A DNA stretch of 64,000 nucleotides from Bryobacteraceae bacterium (lineage in GTDB: Bacteria; Acidobacteriota; Terriglobia; Bryobacterales; Bryobacteraceae), in contig JASHNT010000084.1 of the NCBI GenBank assembly GCA_030041495.1, positions 62,001 through 126,000 of the forward strand. Reading direction: 5' to 3'. The translations under genes were made by a program, and so were the position numbers. The first letter of the stretch is position 1, and every line of letters begins with the position of its first letter. The notes under the pieces are model-generated. The model did not search any database. It was not told the DNA's origin and saw only the letters and a list, made by a program, of their open reading frames with translations. Positions 17,800 to 26,915 of the stretch are shown here, one piece after another.

Positions 17800-18339
17800 C
17801 TATTGGCAGCGGTTCCGGGCGCGGTACCGGTTGTGGCAGTTCGCGCAAGCTGTGTTGAGGACGTCGGAGGCCTGGATCATGTTGTCCATATTTTTGGTCT
17901 GCGCCGCTTTGTAGGCGACCATTCCGGCGTCGCGAAGCTGATTCACGAAACGGACCCAGTCCGCCTTATCGAGCGGGACATCTTTGCCGTTACTGCACTT
18001 GCGGCCCGGCGTCATCAGCAGGTCCGCCGCATCGGCCAGCACCAGCGCGCTATCTTCGACGGCTTCCCAGTTGCCGAAGACCCCGGTCAGGGGGTCGGTC
18101 GATGTGGACGGCTCGGCCAAGCGCTTGATCTCGGCGGGATCGATGCGCTGCGTCGCAAAGATCACGTTTGAGTGCGGAAAGAAAAGGCCGCGCATGAGCT
18201 GGTTGAGGTTGGCCACGGGCGCGGCCGAAGGCGTTGAAGATTGCGCGGCCAGCGCTCCGGCCAAAACAAGTATCGCGGCCGCCGCGGGCAGGACCTTGGC
18301 TATCAAGTTCAATTTCAATCGGCGGTTTCCCGGATGCAT
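17800..18339 (-). CDS. Exported c-type cytochrome, cytochrome c'-like
   Basis: 179 residues with GGGAGG eight bases before the ATG. A basic N-terminus and hydrophobic core (AAAAILVLAGALAAQ) form the signal peptide. The only haem motif, CANCH, is nine residues from the C-terminus, inside a final helix, which is the layout of four-helix cytochrome c' type proteins rather than class I cytochromes. Upstream of it is a helical region including WEAVEDSALVLADAADLLM. It is the first gene of the run that continues with DUF1592, so it may carry electrons to or from that di-haem protein. The gap to the DUF1592 start is 117 bases, so a separate promoter is possible. Confidence 0.85.
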   Translation of the reverse strand: MHPGNRRLKLNLIAKVLPAAAAILVLAGALAAQSSTPSAAPVANLNQLMRGLFFPHSNVIFATQRIDPAEIKRLAEPSTSTDPLTGVFGNWEAVEDSALVLADAADLLMTPGRKCSNGKDVPLDKADWVRFVNQLRDAGMVAYKAAQTKNMDNMIQASDVLNTACANCHNRYRARNRCQ

Positions 18340-18437
18340 CCTTTACCTCCCTGGCTCGGTCTTTGGACCAGGATACCTGATTCCCCGCAGGATTCAGAAC
18401 TGGCAGCCGGAAATGGCTTGACTGCGGCTCCGCTTTG

Positions 18438-18475
18438 GTTTACGCTATAAACTGCATTTGGTTTATGTAATAAAC
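18438..18475. promoter_or_regulatory. Twin palindromic operator GTTTA-N5-TAAAC
   Basis: Two perfect copies of GTTTA-N5-TAAAC lie at 18438-18452 and 18461-18475, centres 23 bases apart; the second has 6-base arms (GGTTTA/TAAACC). They sit 13-50 bases before the ATG at 18488 and overlap a TATAAA-like hexamer (18446-18451). The winged-helix regulator encoded two genes on (19110) is the natural candidate to bind them, giving autoregulation of the pair. Confidence 0.7.
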
Positions 18476-18487
18476 CTGGAGCGAGCC

Positions 18488-19117
18488 ATGACCCACGCGC
18501 AACGTCTGCAATTCGCCGCCCGCCACTTTAACGATTTGCAGACGATTCGCTTTGCGCCGGTGCCCCTCGCGATGCTTCTGGCTCCCGCGCTGCAACTGGT
18601 GCCCGATCACCCCAGCCGGGCCATGGCGTGGACCTTGCTGGCGTTCTTTCTGCTCTACCTATCGACCATCGCCGGATTTTATTGGTGGAGCACTAAAGCT
18701 ATCCGGCGGCGCTACGGGGAGGTCAAAAAATCCACCGATGAGGCGCTCCGGATGCGGTATCACCCGGTAATCTTCCTTCTGTCTCTTGCGCTGGCCTTGT
18801 ACGCGATTGCTCCTCATAAACCGTGGCCCTTCAATGAGGTTTACGCCATATACGCGGCTCTCAGCATAATGCTGGTAACCATTCTCGATCCCACCAATCT
18901 CCGCAGCCGGAGGATTGCGTGGGCGATCGGGCTCGTGATTCTGTTCGGCGCGGCTCCGTTTCTTGTGAGGATGGAGGAACAAGACGCGCTCTGCTCACTG
19001 GCCGGCGCGGTATGGCTGTCGCTGAGCACGTTCGACTTCCTGCTCCTGCGGCAGGTTCTTTCGGAAACGCCGCCTCCCCCGGCCTCGATCACGGACGCGG
19101 TGATGCGCCATGTCTAA
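18488..19117 (+). CDS. Multi-pass membrane protein of unknown function
   Basis: About 209 residues from the ATG at 18488, chosen over an upstream GTG because CTGGAG precedes it and the upstream stretch overlaps the palindromes. Five or six hydrophobic segments are visible, including VPLAMLLAPALQLVP, MAWTLLAFFLLYLSTIAGF, HPVIFLLSLALALYAIAP, VYAIYAALSIMLVTIL and IAWAIGLVILFGAAPFLV. There is a short basic loop (KAIRRRYGEVKKS) between segments two and three. No domain recognised. It overlaps the regulator gene by eight bases, a pairing seen widely for this type of winged-helix regulator, so it is probably the regulator's target or sensor partner. Confidence 0.8.
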   Translation: MTHAQRLQFAARHFNDLQTIRFAPVPLAMLLAPALQLVPDHPSRAMAWTLLAFFLLYLSTIAGFYWWSTKAIRRRYGEVKKSTDEALRMRYHPVIFLLSLALALYAIAPHKPWPFNEVYAIYAALSIMLVTILDPTNLRSRRIAWAIGLVILFGAAPFLVRMEEQDALCSLAGAVWLSLSTFDFLLLRQVLSETPPPPASITDAVMRHV

Positions 19118-19478
19118 GCCCCGCGGCGCTGTGGCATCAAAGCCAACGCCGCGCGAGAGCCAGAACGGCTCGCTGGTGGCCGCGCTTGCGGACTTGAATC
19201 GCCTGGTGCATGAGCCGGCTCGACTCGCTATCCTCACCGTGCTCGCCCATTGCGACAGCGCCGATTTTGCGTTCCTCGAAGGAGCCACGGGCTTGACCAA
19301 AGGCAACCTGTGGGTGCAATTGACGCGCCTGGAAGAAGCGTCGCTGATCGGCGTGGAAAAAACCCAAAAGAAGAACCGCACCATCACCACTGTGCGCCTG
19401 CTTCCGGAAGGCCGCTCCCAGTTGCAGCGCTATTGGTGGCGGATGGAGGAGATTCGCAATGGCGCGAGCGGTTCGTAG
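19110..19478 (+). CDS. Winged-helix transcriptional regulator (HTH_34/MarR-like)
   Basis: 122 residues. After a variable Lys/Arg-rich N-terminus the body is a small winged helix: LNRLVHEPARLAILTVLAHCDSADF (helices 1-2), LEGATGLTKGNLWVQLTRLEEASLI (recognition helix), then the wing with KKNRTITTVRLLPEGRSQLQ and a dimerisation helix. This is the PF13601-type fold. It has no sensory domain, so the membrane protein it overlaps may provide the signal. The twin palindrome before that gene is a likely binding site. Confidence 0.88.
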   Translation: MSKPRGAVASKPTPRESQNGSLVAALADLNRLVHEPARLAILTVLAHCDSADFAFLEGATGLTKGNLWVQLTRLEEASLIGVEKTQKKNRTITTVRLLPEGRSQLQRYWWRMEEIRNGASGS

Positions 19479-19545
19479 CCGAGCCGCGCCAGAGGCGCGC
19501 TTCCAGCTTCGACGTCCAGCCGCGGCACCAGAAAGTAGCCGGAGG

Positions 19546-22026
19546 CTACTCGTGACGCAGGGCGACCGCCGGATCGACGTTCACGGCTCGGCGAGCCGGA
19601 ATCTGGCAGGCGAGCAGCGCGGTCAAGAGTAGCAGCACGGGGGCGGCCGCCATCGAGACGGGATCGTGGGGCGATACCCCAACCAGTTGCGACTCTAAAA
19701 TGCGATTCACTCCCAGGGCCGCCGCGAGGCCGAGCATCACGCCCAGCGCCACTGGCGGCATTCCGTCGCGGAAGACCATTCCGCGAATATCCGCAGCCGC
19801 CGCGCCAATCGCCATGCGCACGCCGATTTCTCTGGTGCGCTGATTGACCGAATGCGCGATCACCGCGTACAGCCCGACGGCCGCCAGCAGCAGCGCGATG
19901 GCGGCAAAGATAGGAGCGACGGCCGCGTATTTGCCCATCTCCGCATGCTCCAGATCCATGCGGTCGCGGCGGAACGCGAAGCTGGCCTTCAACGAGCCCA
20001 GCTCTTGCAGTGTCACATCGGGATCCAGCTTCTGAATCGCGGCTCGAACGGCCGGCTCCAGTTGAGCCGGAGGCACGCTGGTCCGCGCCAGGAAATACGC
20101 GCCTTCAGCGCCTTCGGCGTCACTGTTGTGGGCCCGCGCCGTGGGACTCTGGCGGAAAGGCAGGTACACCAGAGGTATGAACCGCTGACGCGTAGGATCG
20201 CCTTGCATGATGTTGGGGACCACGCCTACCGCGGTGAGCCATTCGCCGCCTTGGCTGCGATCGCTTTGGTCAGGACCTTGGATGTGAAGACGCCTGCCGA
20301 GCGGCTGCTGGTTCGGCCAGTAGGCGGCCGCAAAGGCCTGGTTCACTATAGCCACGGGCAGGGACGCGGCATCGTCGCCGTTATTGAAGTCGCGGCCCGA
20401 GATCGCGGATGCACCCAGTAGCCGGAAATAGTCCGATCCGACCAAGAAGAACTGGGCGGTTTCGGCACCACCGGGCCGGCCCTCAATTTCGAACGTTCGT
20501 AGGTCTCCGAAATTTACCGGGATGCTGCTTGCTACGGATTCTTGCTCCACTCCGGGAATGTTCCGCAGTTGGGCTTCCACTTTGTCGAAGTAGGCGAGCT
20601 TAGCCGCGAGAGTCGTGTACTCGCCGGGCGGCAGGCCGATCAACCCAGTCAGCACGTTTTGCGGATCGCGAACGCCGGTCGCTGCGCCCACCACGCTCCA
20701 CAGGCTTCGCGCGAGCACGCCCGCACCCGCGAGCAGCACGATGGCCAGAGCCATTTGGCCGACGACCAGGATCGCCGCCAGGCGTTTCCCCCCGCGACTC
20801 TGAGTTGCGCCGCGCGCCTCGCCTTTCAGCGCGCCATGCGAGCGAAGTTGCAGCACTTTAGCGATCGGAGCTAACGAAAACAGAATCGCTGCCGCGATGG
20901 AAACAGCAATCAGGTACGCCAGCGTACCGGAATTAATGCGGTAATCCAGAATCTGAAATCGCGACGCGGTTTCGACAGCCCAGGTGTGAACGCTCCCTTT
21001 GACGATCCACCATCCCAGCACGCCGGCCACGGCCGCCAGCGTCAGGCTCTCCGCGAAGATCTGGCGCACCATGCGCGTTTGACTTGCGCCCAGGGCGAGC
21101 CTGACGGAAAAATCGTGCTGCCGGCCGATGGTTCGCGCCACGCTAAGATTCGCCAGGTTCGCGCAGGCGATCAACAGCACGAACCACGCCGCAGCCCACA
21201 GCGATCCATAGATGACGCTCGCCTCCGGACCAACGAAGAATTGCGAATAGTCATCGACCCTGGGAACGACGCCTCGATTGGTCACCGGATATTCGGATTC
21301 CAGGCGGCGATTGATGGCGTTGAGCTCCGCGCGGGCCTGCTGGATGCTCACGCCGCCGCGCAACCGCCCGACCGCCATGTAGCCTCCGGGCCCGCGTTGC
21401 CGCAACTGCGCCGTATGCTCGAGCGGCATCCACACGTCATGCTGCTCCGGGAATTCGAAGCCTTCGGGCATCACGCCGACGATGGTGGCGGGCGCGTCAT
21501 CAATATGGACGGTCAAGCCGGCGATGTCCGGGCGCTGGTTGAAGCGGTACTCCCAAAAGGAGTAGCTGATCATCGCTACGGGCGCCGCTCCGGGAATTTC
21601 GTCCGCGGGCGCGAAATCGCGGCCCAGAATGGGCCGCACTCCCAGTAGTCCAAATGCGTTGCTGGTCAGCAGCGCCGTGACCGTGTTCGTCGCGCGGCCA
21701 TTTCCGCTCTGGAACGCGATGCTTTTCCCGCTCACGAATGCCATGTCTTCAAAGGAATGCGCCTGCGCGCGCCAGTCTTCATAATCCGGATAAGAGGTGC
21801 AGCACCGGCCCGAGGGAAAGCGCTCTTGTATGTAGAGCAACCGGTCATTTCTTTTGACCAGAGGGAATCCGCGGAACAGCATCGTGTTCATCACCGCGAA
21901 CACGCTGACATTCAAGCCGATGGCGAGCGCCAGCATCGCGACGGCTGCGAGCGTGAAGCCTCGGTCGCGCCACAGCCCGCGTAGCGCGAAGCGCAAGTCG
22001 TAAGCCAGACCCTCCAGCCACGCCAT
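19546..22026 (-). CDS. ADOP-type MacB/FtsX permease
   Basis: About 826 residues from the ATG at 22026 (AAGGAG about 11 bases upstream; a longer frame reaches into the gap before the divergent gene). It starts with LAYDLRFALRGLWRDRGFTLAAV, the typical opening of acidobacterial duplicated orphan permeases, then a MacB periplasmic core (LLTSNAFGLLGVRPILGRDF, MISYSFWEYRF), an FtsX transmembrane block (LLIACANLANLSVART), a second periplasmic core, and a final FtsX block with RTREIGVRMAIGA. No ATPase gene is adjacent, hence orphan. The canonical N-terminal permease-prefix domain is absent or very short. Probable function: mechanotransmission or export across the inner membrane, substrate unknown. 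Confidence 0.9.
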   Translation of the reverse strand: MAWLEGLAYDLRFALRGLWRDRGFTLAAVAMLALAIGLNVSVFAVMNTMLFRGFPLVKRNDRLLYIQERFPSGRCCTSYPDYEDWRAQAHSFEDMAFVSGKSIAFQSGNGRATNTVTALLTSNAFGLLGVRPILGRDFAPADEIPGAAPVAMISYSFWEYRFNQRPDIAGLTVHIDDAPATIVGVMPEGFEFPEQHDVWMPLEHTAQLRQRGPGGYMAVGRLRGGVSIQQARAELNAINRRLESEYPVTNRGVVPRVDDYSQFFVGPEASVIYGSLWAAAWFVLLIACANLANLSVARTIGRQHDFSVRLALGASQTRMVRQIFAESLTLAAVAGVLGWWIVKGSVHTWAVETASRFQILDYRINSGTLAYLIAVSIAAAILFSLAPIAKVLQLRSHGALKGEARGATQSRGGKRLAAILVVGQMALAIVLLAGAGVLARSLWSVVGAATGVRDPQNVLTGLIGLPPGEYTTLAAKLAYFDKVEAQLRNIPGVEQESVASSIPVNFGDLRTFEIEGRPGGAETAQFFLVGSDYFRLLGASAISGRDFNNGDDAASLPVAIVNQAFAAAYWPNQQPLGRRLHIQGPDQSDRSQGGEWLTAVGVVPNIMQGDPTRQRFIPLVYLPFRQSPTARAHNSDAEGAEGAYFLARTSVPPAQLEPAVRAAIQKLDPDVTLQELGSLKASFAFRRDRMDLEHAEMGKYAAVAPIFAAIALLLAAVGLYAVIAHSVNQRTREIGVRMAIGAAAADIRGMVFRDGMPPVALGVMLGLAAALGVNRILESQLVGVSPHDPVSMAAAPVLLLLTALLACQIPARRAVNVDPAVALRHE

Positions 22027-22067
22027 CTCTACCGCCGCTCCTTGTTTCTTCTGCATAGACTGTAGGA

Positions 22068-23666
22068 ATGGATTTCGACACTCGAGTGATGCAAGGTTTC
22101 GCCGCCGCTCTACTCGCGCTCGCCTCAATGCCCGCGCGGGCGCAGGCGTTCAATGACGCCAAAAGCGCGCTGGTGGATTATGCGAAGGCCGATCTCGCAC
22201 CGCATGAGGCTTGCGACGCGCTCGGCAAATTCAAGTCATCGGACATCGCGAAGATCGACGCCGCGTCGATTCCGGCGGACGCATCCGCGCCGGCGCATTG
22301 CCGCGTGACGGGCCTGCTCTCGCCGGAGATCGCCTTTGAAGTCAGTCTGCCGGCGAAATGGAACGGGCGCTTTTACATGATCGGCAACGGGGGTCTGGCG
22401 GGCGAATCTCTGACCGACCCCGGCCGCGTCTCGCAGCGCAATCAAGCTCTGCAACTCGGGTTCGCTTTCGCGCAGACCAACACCGGCCACGAAGCCGCTA
22501 AAGAACCCGGTGGGACGTTCGCCATGAGCAATCCGGAGAAGGCGACCGACTACGCCTGGCGAGCCGTGCATCTCACCGCCGTCACCGCCAAGGCAATCAC
22601 CAAGGAGTATTACGGCAAGGCGGTCGCGCGCGCTTACTGGAACTCGTGCTCCAACGGCGGACGCCAGGGCATGCTCGAAGCGGAGCGCTTCCCCGAGGAT
22701 TTCGACGGCATCGTGGCCAATGCTCCGTGGCTGAATCAGACCGGTTTCACGGTCGGCGAGATCTGGAACCAGCAGGCCCTCACGCAGGACGCTCTCAAAT
22801 CCGCGCCGATTACTCCGGCGAAGCTGGCCATGGTCGCCGGCAAAGTGATGGCGAAGTGCGATGCCATCGATGGCCTGAAAGACGGCTTGATCGACGATCC
22901 GCGCAAGTGCGATTTCAACCCGGTGCGCGATGTTCCCGCTTGCGCCGCGGATAACGACGAATCCACTTGCCTCACGCCCGCGCAGGCGGACGCGATCGAA
23001 AAAGTCTACAGCGGTGCGGTGAGCAACGGCAAGCCTTTCTTCCCGGGCTACATGCCGGGCAGCGAGGCGGTCATGGGATTATTCGGCGGCGGCACCGGAA
23101 GCGGCTGGCTGAACGTGATTGTGGCCGCGCAGCCCGCCGACTTCAATCTCGCCGACAACATCATCCGCTACCTGGTGCACAAGCCTCCGCGGCCGGACTA
23201 CAACTACAAGACCTTCAATTTCGACCGCGACATTCCCATGCTGGATGACTGGAGCAAGCAAGCCGACGCGAAGAACCCGGATCTGGCGAAATTCCGCCGG
23301 CATGGCGGCAAGCTGATCATGACCCACGGATGGGCGGATACCATCCTTCAACCCATGGCGAGCGTGGATTACTACGAACAGGCCTCAGCCAAGAACGGAC
23401 CAGGAACCAAGGATTTCTTCCGCCTGTTCATGGTGCCCGGCATGGCGCATTGCAGCGGCGGAGTCGGTCCGGATCTGCACGATCCAGTCACGGCTGTCAT
23501 CGATTGGGTGGAGAAAGGCAAAGCTCCGGATTCGATGATCGCCAAGCGGGTGGTGAATAACCAGGTGGTTCGGACGCGGCCGTTGTGCCCGTATCCTCAG
23601 GTAGCGCGCTATTCCGGGCAAGGAAGCATCGACGACGCGGCCAACTTCCGCTGCGTCGCTCCTTGA
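22068..23666 (+). CDS. Tannase/feruloyl esterase family hydrolase, exported
   Basis: 532 residues; the ATG at 22068 gives a signal peptide ending MPARAQA, with a second ATG at 22089. The CS-D-HC signature of the family is complete: Cys194-Ser195 in NSCSNGG, Asp424 in HGWAD, and His461-Cys462 in MAHCSGG; the two Cys are expected to form the disulfide linking nucleophile and His. A calcium-type loop, CDAIDGLKDGLIDDP, is also present (about residues 264-278). Such enzymes release gallic, ferulic or related aromatic acids from plant esters. With the dienelactone hydrolase at 444 this hints at aromatic ester use; that link is inference. Confidence 0.93.
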   Translation: MDFDTRVMQGFAAALLALASMPARAQAFNDAKSALVDYAKADLAPHEACDALGKFKSSDIAKIDAASIPADASAPAHCRVTGLLSPEIAFEVSLPAKWNGRFYMIGNGGLAGESLTDPGRVSQRNQALQLGFAFAQTNTGHEAAKEPGGTFAMSNPEKATDYAWRAVHLTAVTAKAITKEYYGKAVARAYWNSCSNGGRQGMLEAERFPEDFDGIVANAPWLNQTGFTVGEIWNQQALTQDALKSAPITPAKLAMVAGKVMAKCDAIDGLKDGLIDDPRKCDFNPVRDVPACAADNDESTCLTPAQADAIEKVYSGAVSNGKPFFPGYMPGSEAVMGLFGGGTGSGWLNVIVAAQPADFNLADNIIRYLVHKPPRPDYNYKTFNFDRDIPMLDDWSKQADAKNPDLAKFRRHGGKLIMTHGWADTILQPMASVDYYEQASAKNGPGTKDFFRLFMVPGMAHCSGGVGPDLHDPVTAVIDWVEKGKAPDSMIAKRVVNNQVVRTRPLCPYPQVARYSGQGSIDDAANFRCVAP

Positions 23667-24689
23667 TTACTTCGCCTTACCCTTGCCCCGGCCCGGTGCG
23701 CCGGTACGCTCGAATACCTCGATGTTCATACCGTTGGGGTCTTCCACGAAGATGGTGTGCGTTCCTCCGCCGAAGTCGACAATCTGGCCGTTGGTGGAAA
23801 TAATATTGACGCCCGCGGCTTTCATCTCCGCGATCATACCGGTGAGATCGTTCACCTGGACGGCCATAGCCGGCGCGCCGGGATCGCGCACCCGCAGGTG
23901 GAACTTGGTGCGCGGAACGCCGCGAAATTCGGTGAACTCGATGGGGACCTGAGGACCCGGCATCACGCCAGTTAAGGTTCGAAATTCTGTGCCCTTCGGC
24001 GCACCGATCAATTTCAGCGTAGCCGAGTCTTTCGACCAAGCCGAGGGGCTGCTGAGCTCGACGCCGAGCATGCCGCTATAGAACTTGGAAGTCGCCTCGG
24101 CGCTCTCCATGGTGTAGGCGAGCGAAACGCGGTGGACATTCCCTTGGGGCGCTCCGGCATCCGGTAATTCCTGGACGGCTTGAATGAAAAACCCGTCAGG
24201 ATCGCGCAGCAGGATCGAGCGGGCTTTGCCCTTGGCGGTCGTGATTTCGACCGGAGCGCCACCGGTTGTGACGATCGGCGCATTCGCCTTCTTCGCGTTG
24301 CCGACTACGGTATCAAGGTCGCGGACATAGAAGACGATGCTGCCCGCGCCGGGATCGGTGTACGCGGCCCGGGCGGGCTTGCGCTCCAGACCCATGAAAT
24401 GCGTGAGCTCGAATTGCATTCCCGGCAGCCGCATCATCGAAAGGCGCAAAGTAACTCCGGGAGCGTTGGTGAGCAGCGGAACCGCAGGGTTGGGAAAATC
24501 CTGGGGCATGCCATTGAGGCCGAACACATCGCGATAGAAGGCGAGCGTCGTATCCAGGTCATCGACCGCGTGGATCGCGTGCGAAAGACTGCGGATGCGG
24601 GGCTTTTCCCCGGACTCGGTTTGCGCCCACGCGGCGAATACTCCCACAGTCGCCGCCGCAAAGAAGCAAGAGGCAAGTACGGTTCTCAT
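23667..24689 (-). CDS. Two-domain VOC (glyoxalase/bleomycin-resistance fold) protein, exported
   Basis: 340 residues, AAGGAGGTTGA directly before the ATG. Signal peptide (LASCFFAAATVGVFAAWAQ), then two VOC modules: the first opens with LSHAIHAVDDLDTTLAFYRDVFGL and has LRDPDGFFIQAVQ; the second has VSLAYTMESAEATSKFYSGMLGVEL and ends FVEDPNGMNIEVFERTG. Paired VOC modules make a metal-dependent dioxygenase, lyase or isomerase site, but several metal positions cannot be assigned by eye, so the reaction is open. Export is unusual for this fold. The protein at 49183 is similar in plan. Its stop abuts the tannase stop. Confidence 0.88.
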   Translation of the reverse strand: MRTVLASCFFAAATVGVFAAWAQTESGEKPRIRSLSHAIHAVDDLDTTLAFYRDVFGLNGMPQDFPNPAVPLLTNAPGVTLRLSMMRLPGMQFELTHFMGLERKPARAAYTDPGAGSIVFYVRDLDTVVGNAKKANAPIVTTGGAPVEITTAKGKARSILLRDPDGFFIQAVQELPDAGAPQGNVHRVSLAYTMESAEATSKFYSGMLGVELSSPSAWSKDSATLKLIGAPKGTEFRTLTGVMPGPQVPIEFTEFRGVPRTKFHLRVRDPGAPAMAVQVNDLTGMIAEMKAAGVNIISTNGQIVDFGGGTHTIFVEDPNGMNIEVFERTGAPGRGKGKAK

Positions 24690-24771
24690 TCAACCTCCTT
24701 GTGTGTCGCGTGAGTCGCCGGCGCTCTTCGCTCCGGTTTCAGAGAGTATATCGCAACGCAGACGAGCGAAC

Positions 24772-24799
24772 TTGAGAGCAGCCCGTTTCCTGGTATACT
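24772..24799 (+). promoter_or_regulatory. Sigma-70-like promoter with near-zero leader
   Basis: TTGAGA (24772-24777), a 16-base spacer and TATACT (24794-24799), 5/6 matches to each consensus. Transcription would start about seven bases on, at or next to the ATG at 24807, so the mRNA for the sugar dehydrogenase may lack a 5' leader. Confidence 0.5.
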
Positions 24800-24806
24800 C
24801 GCGCGC

Positions 24807-26096
24807 ATGAAGTCGACTGCCTCGATTGTGTGTGCGCTATTAATCGCTTCGTCCGCGTTCGCGCAACGCAGTTTTTCGGGCGACGCCCCGAAGAAACCGA
24901 AGCCGTCCTTCCCCGGGCAAACCGATGCACCCATGCCTTCCAAGCCCTCCGCGCCCGTCAAGGTCGAGAGCATCACCAACCGGCTGACCAGTCCCTGGGC
25001 CGTGGCCCTGCTTCCCGATGGAAATTTTTTGGTAACGGAAAGTATCGGCACCATGCGCGTGGTGCATCCCAACGGAGTGGTCTCCGCGCCGCTCGCCGGA
25101 GTGCCTGGAGTGAAGGTGGTCGCGGCGCAGGGGCTGCATGACATCCTGCTCGACCCGGATTTTGCGCGCAATCGAGTTCTGTACTTCACTTATTTCGCGC
25201 CGCCACCCGGCGAAAAACCCGCCATCTGGCCTAACGAGTACTTCTATCAAATGGTCTGGAACAAGCCGCTGGCCGAGCGCCGCTTGATCGACTACGGGAC
25301 GGAGCGCGTGGCGCGCGCCCGCCTGAGCCAGGATGAATCGAGCCTGGAAGACCTGCAGACTTTGGCCGAAGGCACCGAGCGCCGCGTGGTGCTTGCACCC
25401 GATGGCACGCTTTACGTCACGGGCGCGGACCGCTTCCGCTTCTATGATTCGAAGTACGACGGCGTCGAGCACGATTTCACCGACAATCCCGACATCGGCC
25501 GCAACTTCTCCGGCCGCGTGCTGCGCATTAATCGCGACGGATCGATACCGAAAGACAATCCTTGGCTGAGCCGCGCGACGGTCGACGCCAAAACTTTCGC
25601 GCATGGCTTGCGCGACCCCGAGGGCGCGGCGATCAATCCGGCCACTGGCGAGCTGTGGGTGACCGATCACGGCCCGCAGGGCGGCGACGAGATCGACATC
25701 ATTCGCGCGGGCAAGAACTACGGCTGGCCGGATGTCTCTTATGGTACGCAATACGATTTTCAGCGCACCGACGGGCGGATCAACGTTCCCGTCGGCAACG
25801 GAAAGACATCGATGCCCGGCGTCGAGGAGCCCACTTACTTCTGGTTCCCCGACATCGCGCCCTCCGGCATGCTGTTCTACACCGGCAATCTGTTTCCCGA
25901 TTGGAAGGGCAACTTGTTCGTCGGTGGCATGGGGGCGCAAGCCCTGGTGCGGCTGGTGCTGAACGGCGACCGCATCGCCGCTGAAGAGCATCTGCTCAGC
26001 GAGCGCAAGGAGCGCGTCCGCGAAATCCGGCAAGGCCCCAACGGCGAGATTTATCTGCTGGCCGGCAATGAGCTGCTGCGCGTGACCCCGAAGTAG
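24807..26096 (+). CDS. PQQ-type sorbosone/glucose dehydrogenase (YliI/Asd-like), exported
   Basis: 429 residues: signal peptide to about residue 20 (SSAFAQ), a Pro/Lys linker, then a six-bladed propeller with GSDH/PF07995 features: LTSPWAVALLPDGNFLVTE, VAAQGLHDILLDPDFARNRVLYF, FSGRVLRINRDGSIPKDNPW, FAHGLRDPEGAAINPATGELWVTDHGPQGGDEID and GKNYGWPDVSYG. The conserved His and the GPQGGDE loop match the PQQ- and calcium-binding region of soluble aldose dehydrogenases. The enzyme would oxidise aldoses in the periplasm and pass electrons to a cytochrome or copper protein. PQQ synthesis genes are not in the window. Confidence 0.9.
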   Translation: MKSTASIVCALLIASSAFAQRSFSGDAPKKPKPSFPGQTDAPMPSKPSAPVKVESITNRLTSPWAVALLPDGNFLVTESIGTMRVVHPNGVVSAPLAGVPGVKVVAAQGLHDILLDPDFARNRVLYFTYFAPPPGEKPAIWPNEYFYQMVWNKPLAERRLIDYGTERVARARLSQDESSLEDLQTLAEGTERRVVLAPDGTLYVTGADRFRFYDSKYDGVEHDFTDNPDIGRNFSGRVLRINRDGSIPKDNPWLSRATVDAKTFAHGLRDPEGAAINPATGELWVTDHGPQGGDEIDIIRAGKNYGWPDVSYGTQYDFQRTDGRINVPVGNGKTSMPGVEEPTYFWFPDIAPSGMLFYTGNLFPDWKGNLFVGGMGAQALVRLVLNGDRIAAEEHLLSERKERVREIRQGPNGEIYLLAGNELLRVTPK

Positions 26097-26117
26097 ACGC
26101 GCGGTTCAGCCTGCGAA

Positions 26118-26717
26118 TCAGCCCAGGTACATCACGTGCACGTAAGTCCCAAGCCGGACGTTATAGGCCAGATACCACCCGACGTGGTCCGGGTCGTCGT
26201 AGATCACGATGTCGTCGCTGTTCCACAGCCAGTCGCTGCACAGGTCGAGATCGTAGGGCGCGACGCTCCAGTAGAAACCGCTGAACCAGAAGCGGTCGGG
26301 GCCGCCGCCCTCCAATCGCCATACATGGCTGGCGCCGATTCCGCCCATGAAGTGCCCATGCTCGAAGGAATGGTCCAGGTGATAATGGGGATCGTTCGGG
26401 CCGGAATCGTGGCCCACCCATTGCCCGTTCGGGTGCACGTGGGGAGCTTGGGGGTGGCCCGGCATGTCAGCCGGAGGTCTTGGCGCGCGTCCGGGTTGCG
26501 CGGCGCGTGCGGGCGCCTGAGCGCGGGGCGCGGCTTGTTGTCGAGGCACCGCTTTCGCCGGTGCTGGACCGCGCGGTGGAATGTATCCGCCGCCAACGCG
26601 GCCTGCGCTGGGCGCGCGGCCGCCGCCGCCCTCCTTGTCTCTACCCTGCGCCCAGGCCGGCGCGGCCATCAACGCGAACGCAAAAAAACAGACAGACCCG
26701 GTTCGTAAAGATGACAC
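26118..26717 (-). CDS. Small exported protein with His/Trp/Tyr-rich C-terminal domain
   Basis: About 199 residues from a GTG at 26717, chosen because AGGAGG lies exactly five bases upstream and it begins the signal peptide ([20 protein letters not shown]). A Gly/Pro/Ala/Arg-rich linker (to about residue 90) is followed by a compact C-terminal domain with [46 protein letters not shown] and a tail [15 protein letters not shown]. The cluster of His residues could bind metal. The domain is found in acidobacterial and proteobacterial exported proteins with no known function. It converges on the sugar dehydrogenase gene with 21 bases between stops. Confidence 0.72.
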   Translation of the reverse strand: MSSLRTGSVCFFAFALMAAPAWAQGRDKEGGGGRAPSAGRVGGGYIPPRGPAPAKAVPRQQAAPRAQAPARAAQPGRAPRPPADMPGHPQAPHVHPNGQWVGHDSGPNDPHYHLDHSFEHGHFMGGIGASHVWRLEGGGPDRFWFSGFYWSVAPYDLDLCSDWLWNSDDIVIYDDPDHVGWYLAYNVRLGTYVHVMYLG

Positions 26718-26915
26718 AGACTCCTCCTGCGGCCAGCGTAACATGCGCGGGAGCAGGGTGAGCTGCTGGAGGCCCGCCCGATGGGTGTGGCCGTGTGGGC
26801 GATCTGCGTGATGCTCTTGCCCGCCCTCGCCTTCACCAAGGGCCCTCAAGTTGTGGAAAAATCCAGCCAGGCACTTTCTATTTTGTGAAGCGGCTCTGCG
26901 TGCGCGCCGCGCCGA

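Noticed and set aside
19546-22026. Possible full MacAB-type efflux system
   Set aside because: No ATPase, MacA-like adaptor or TolC gene is adjacent; the duplicated core fits an orphan ADOP permease.
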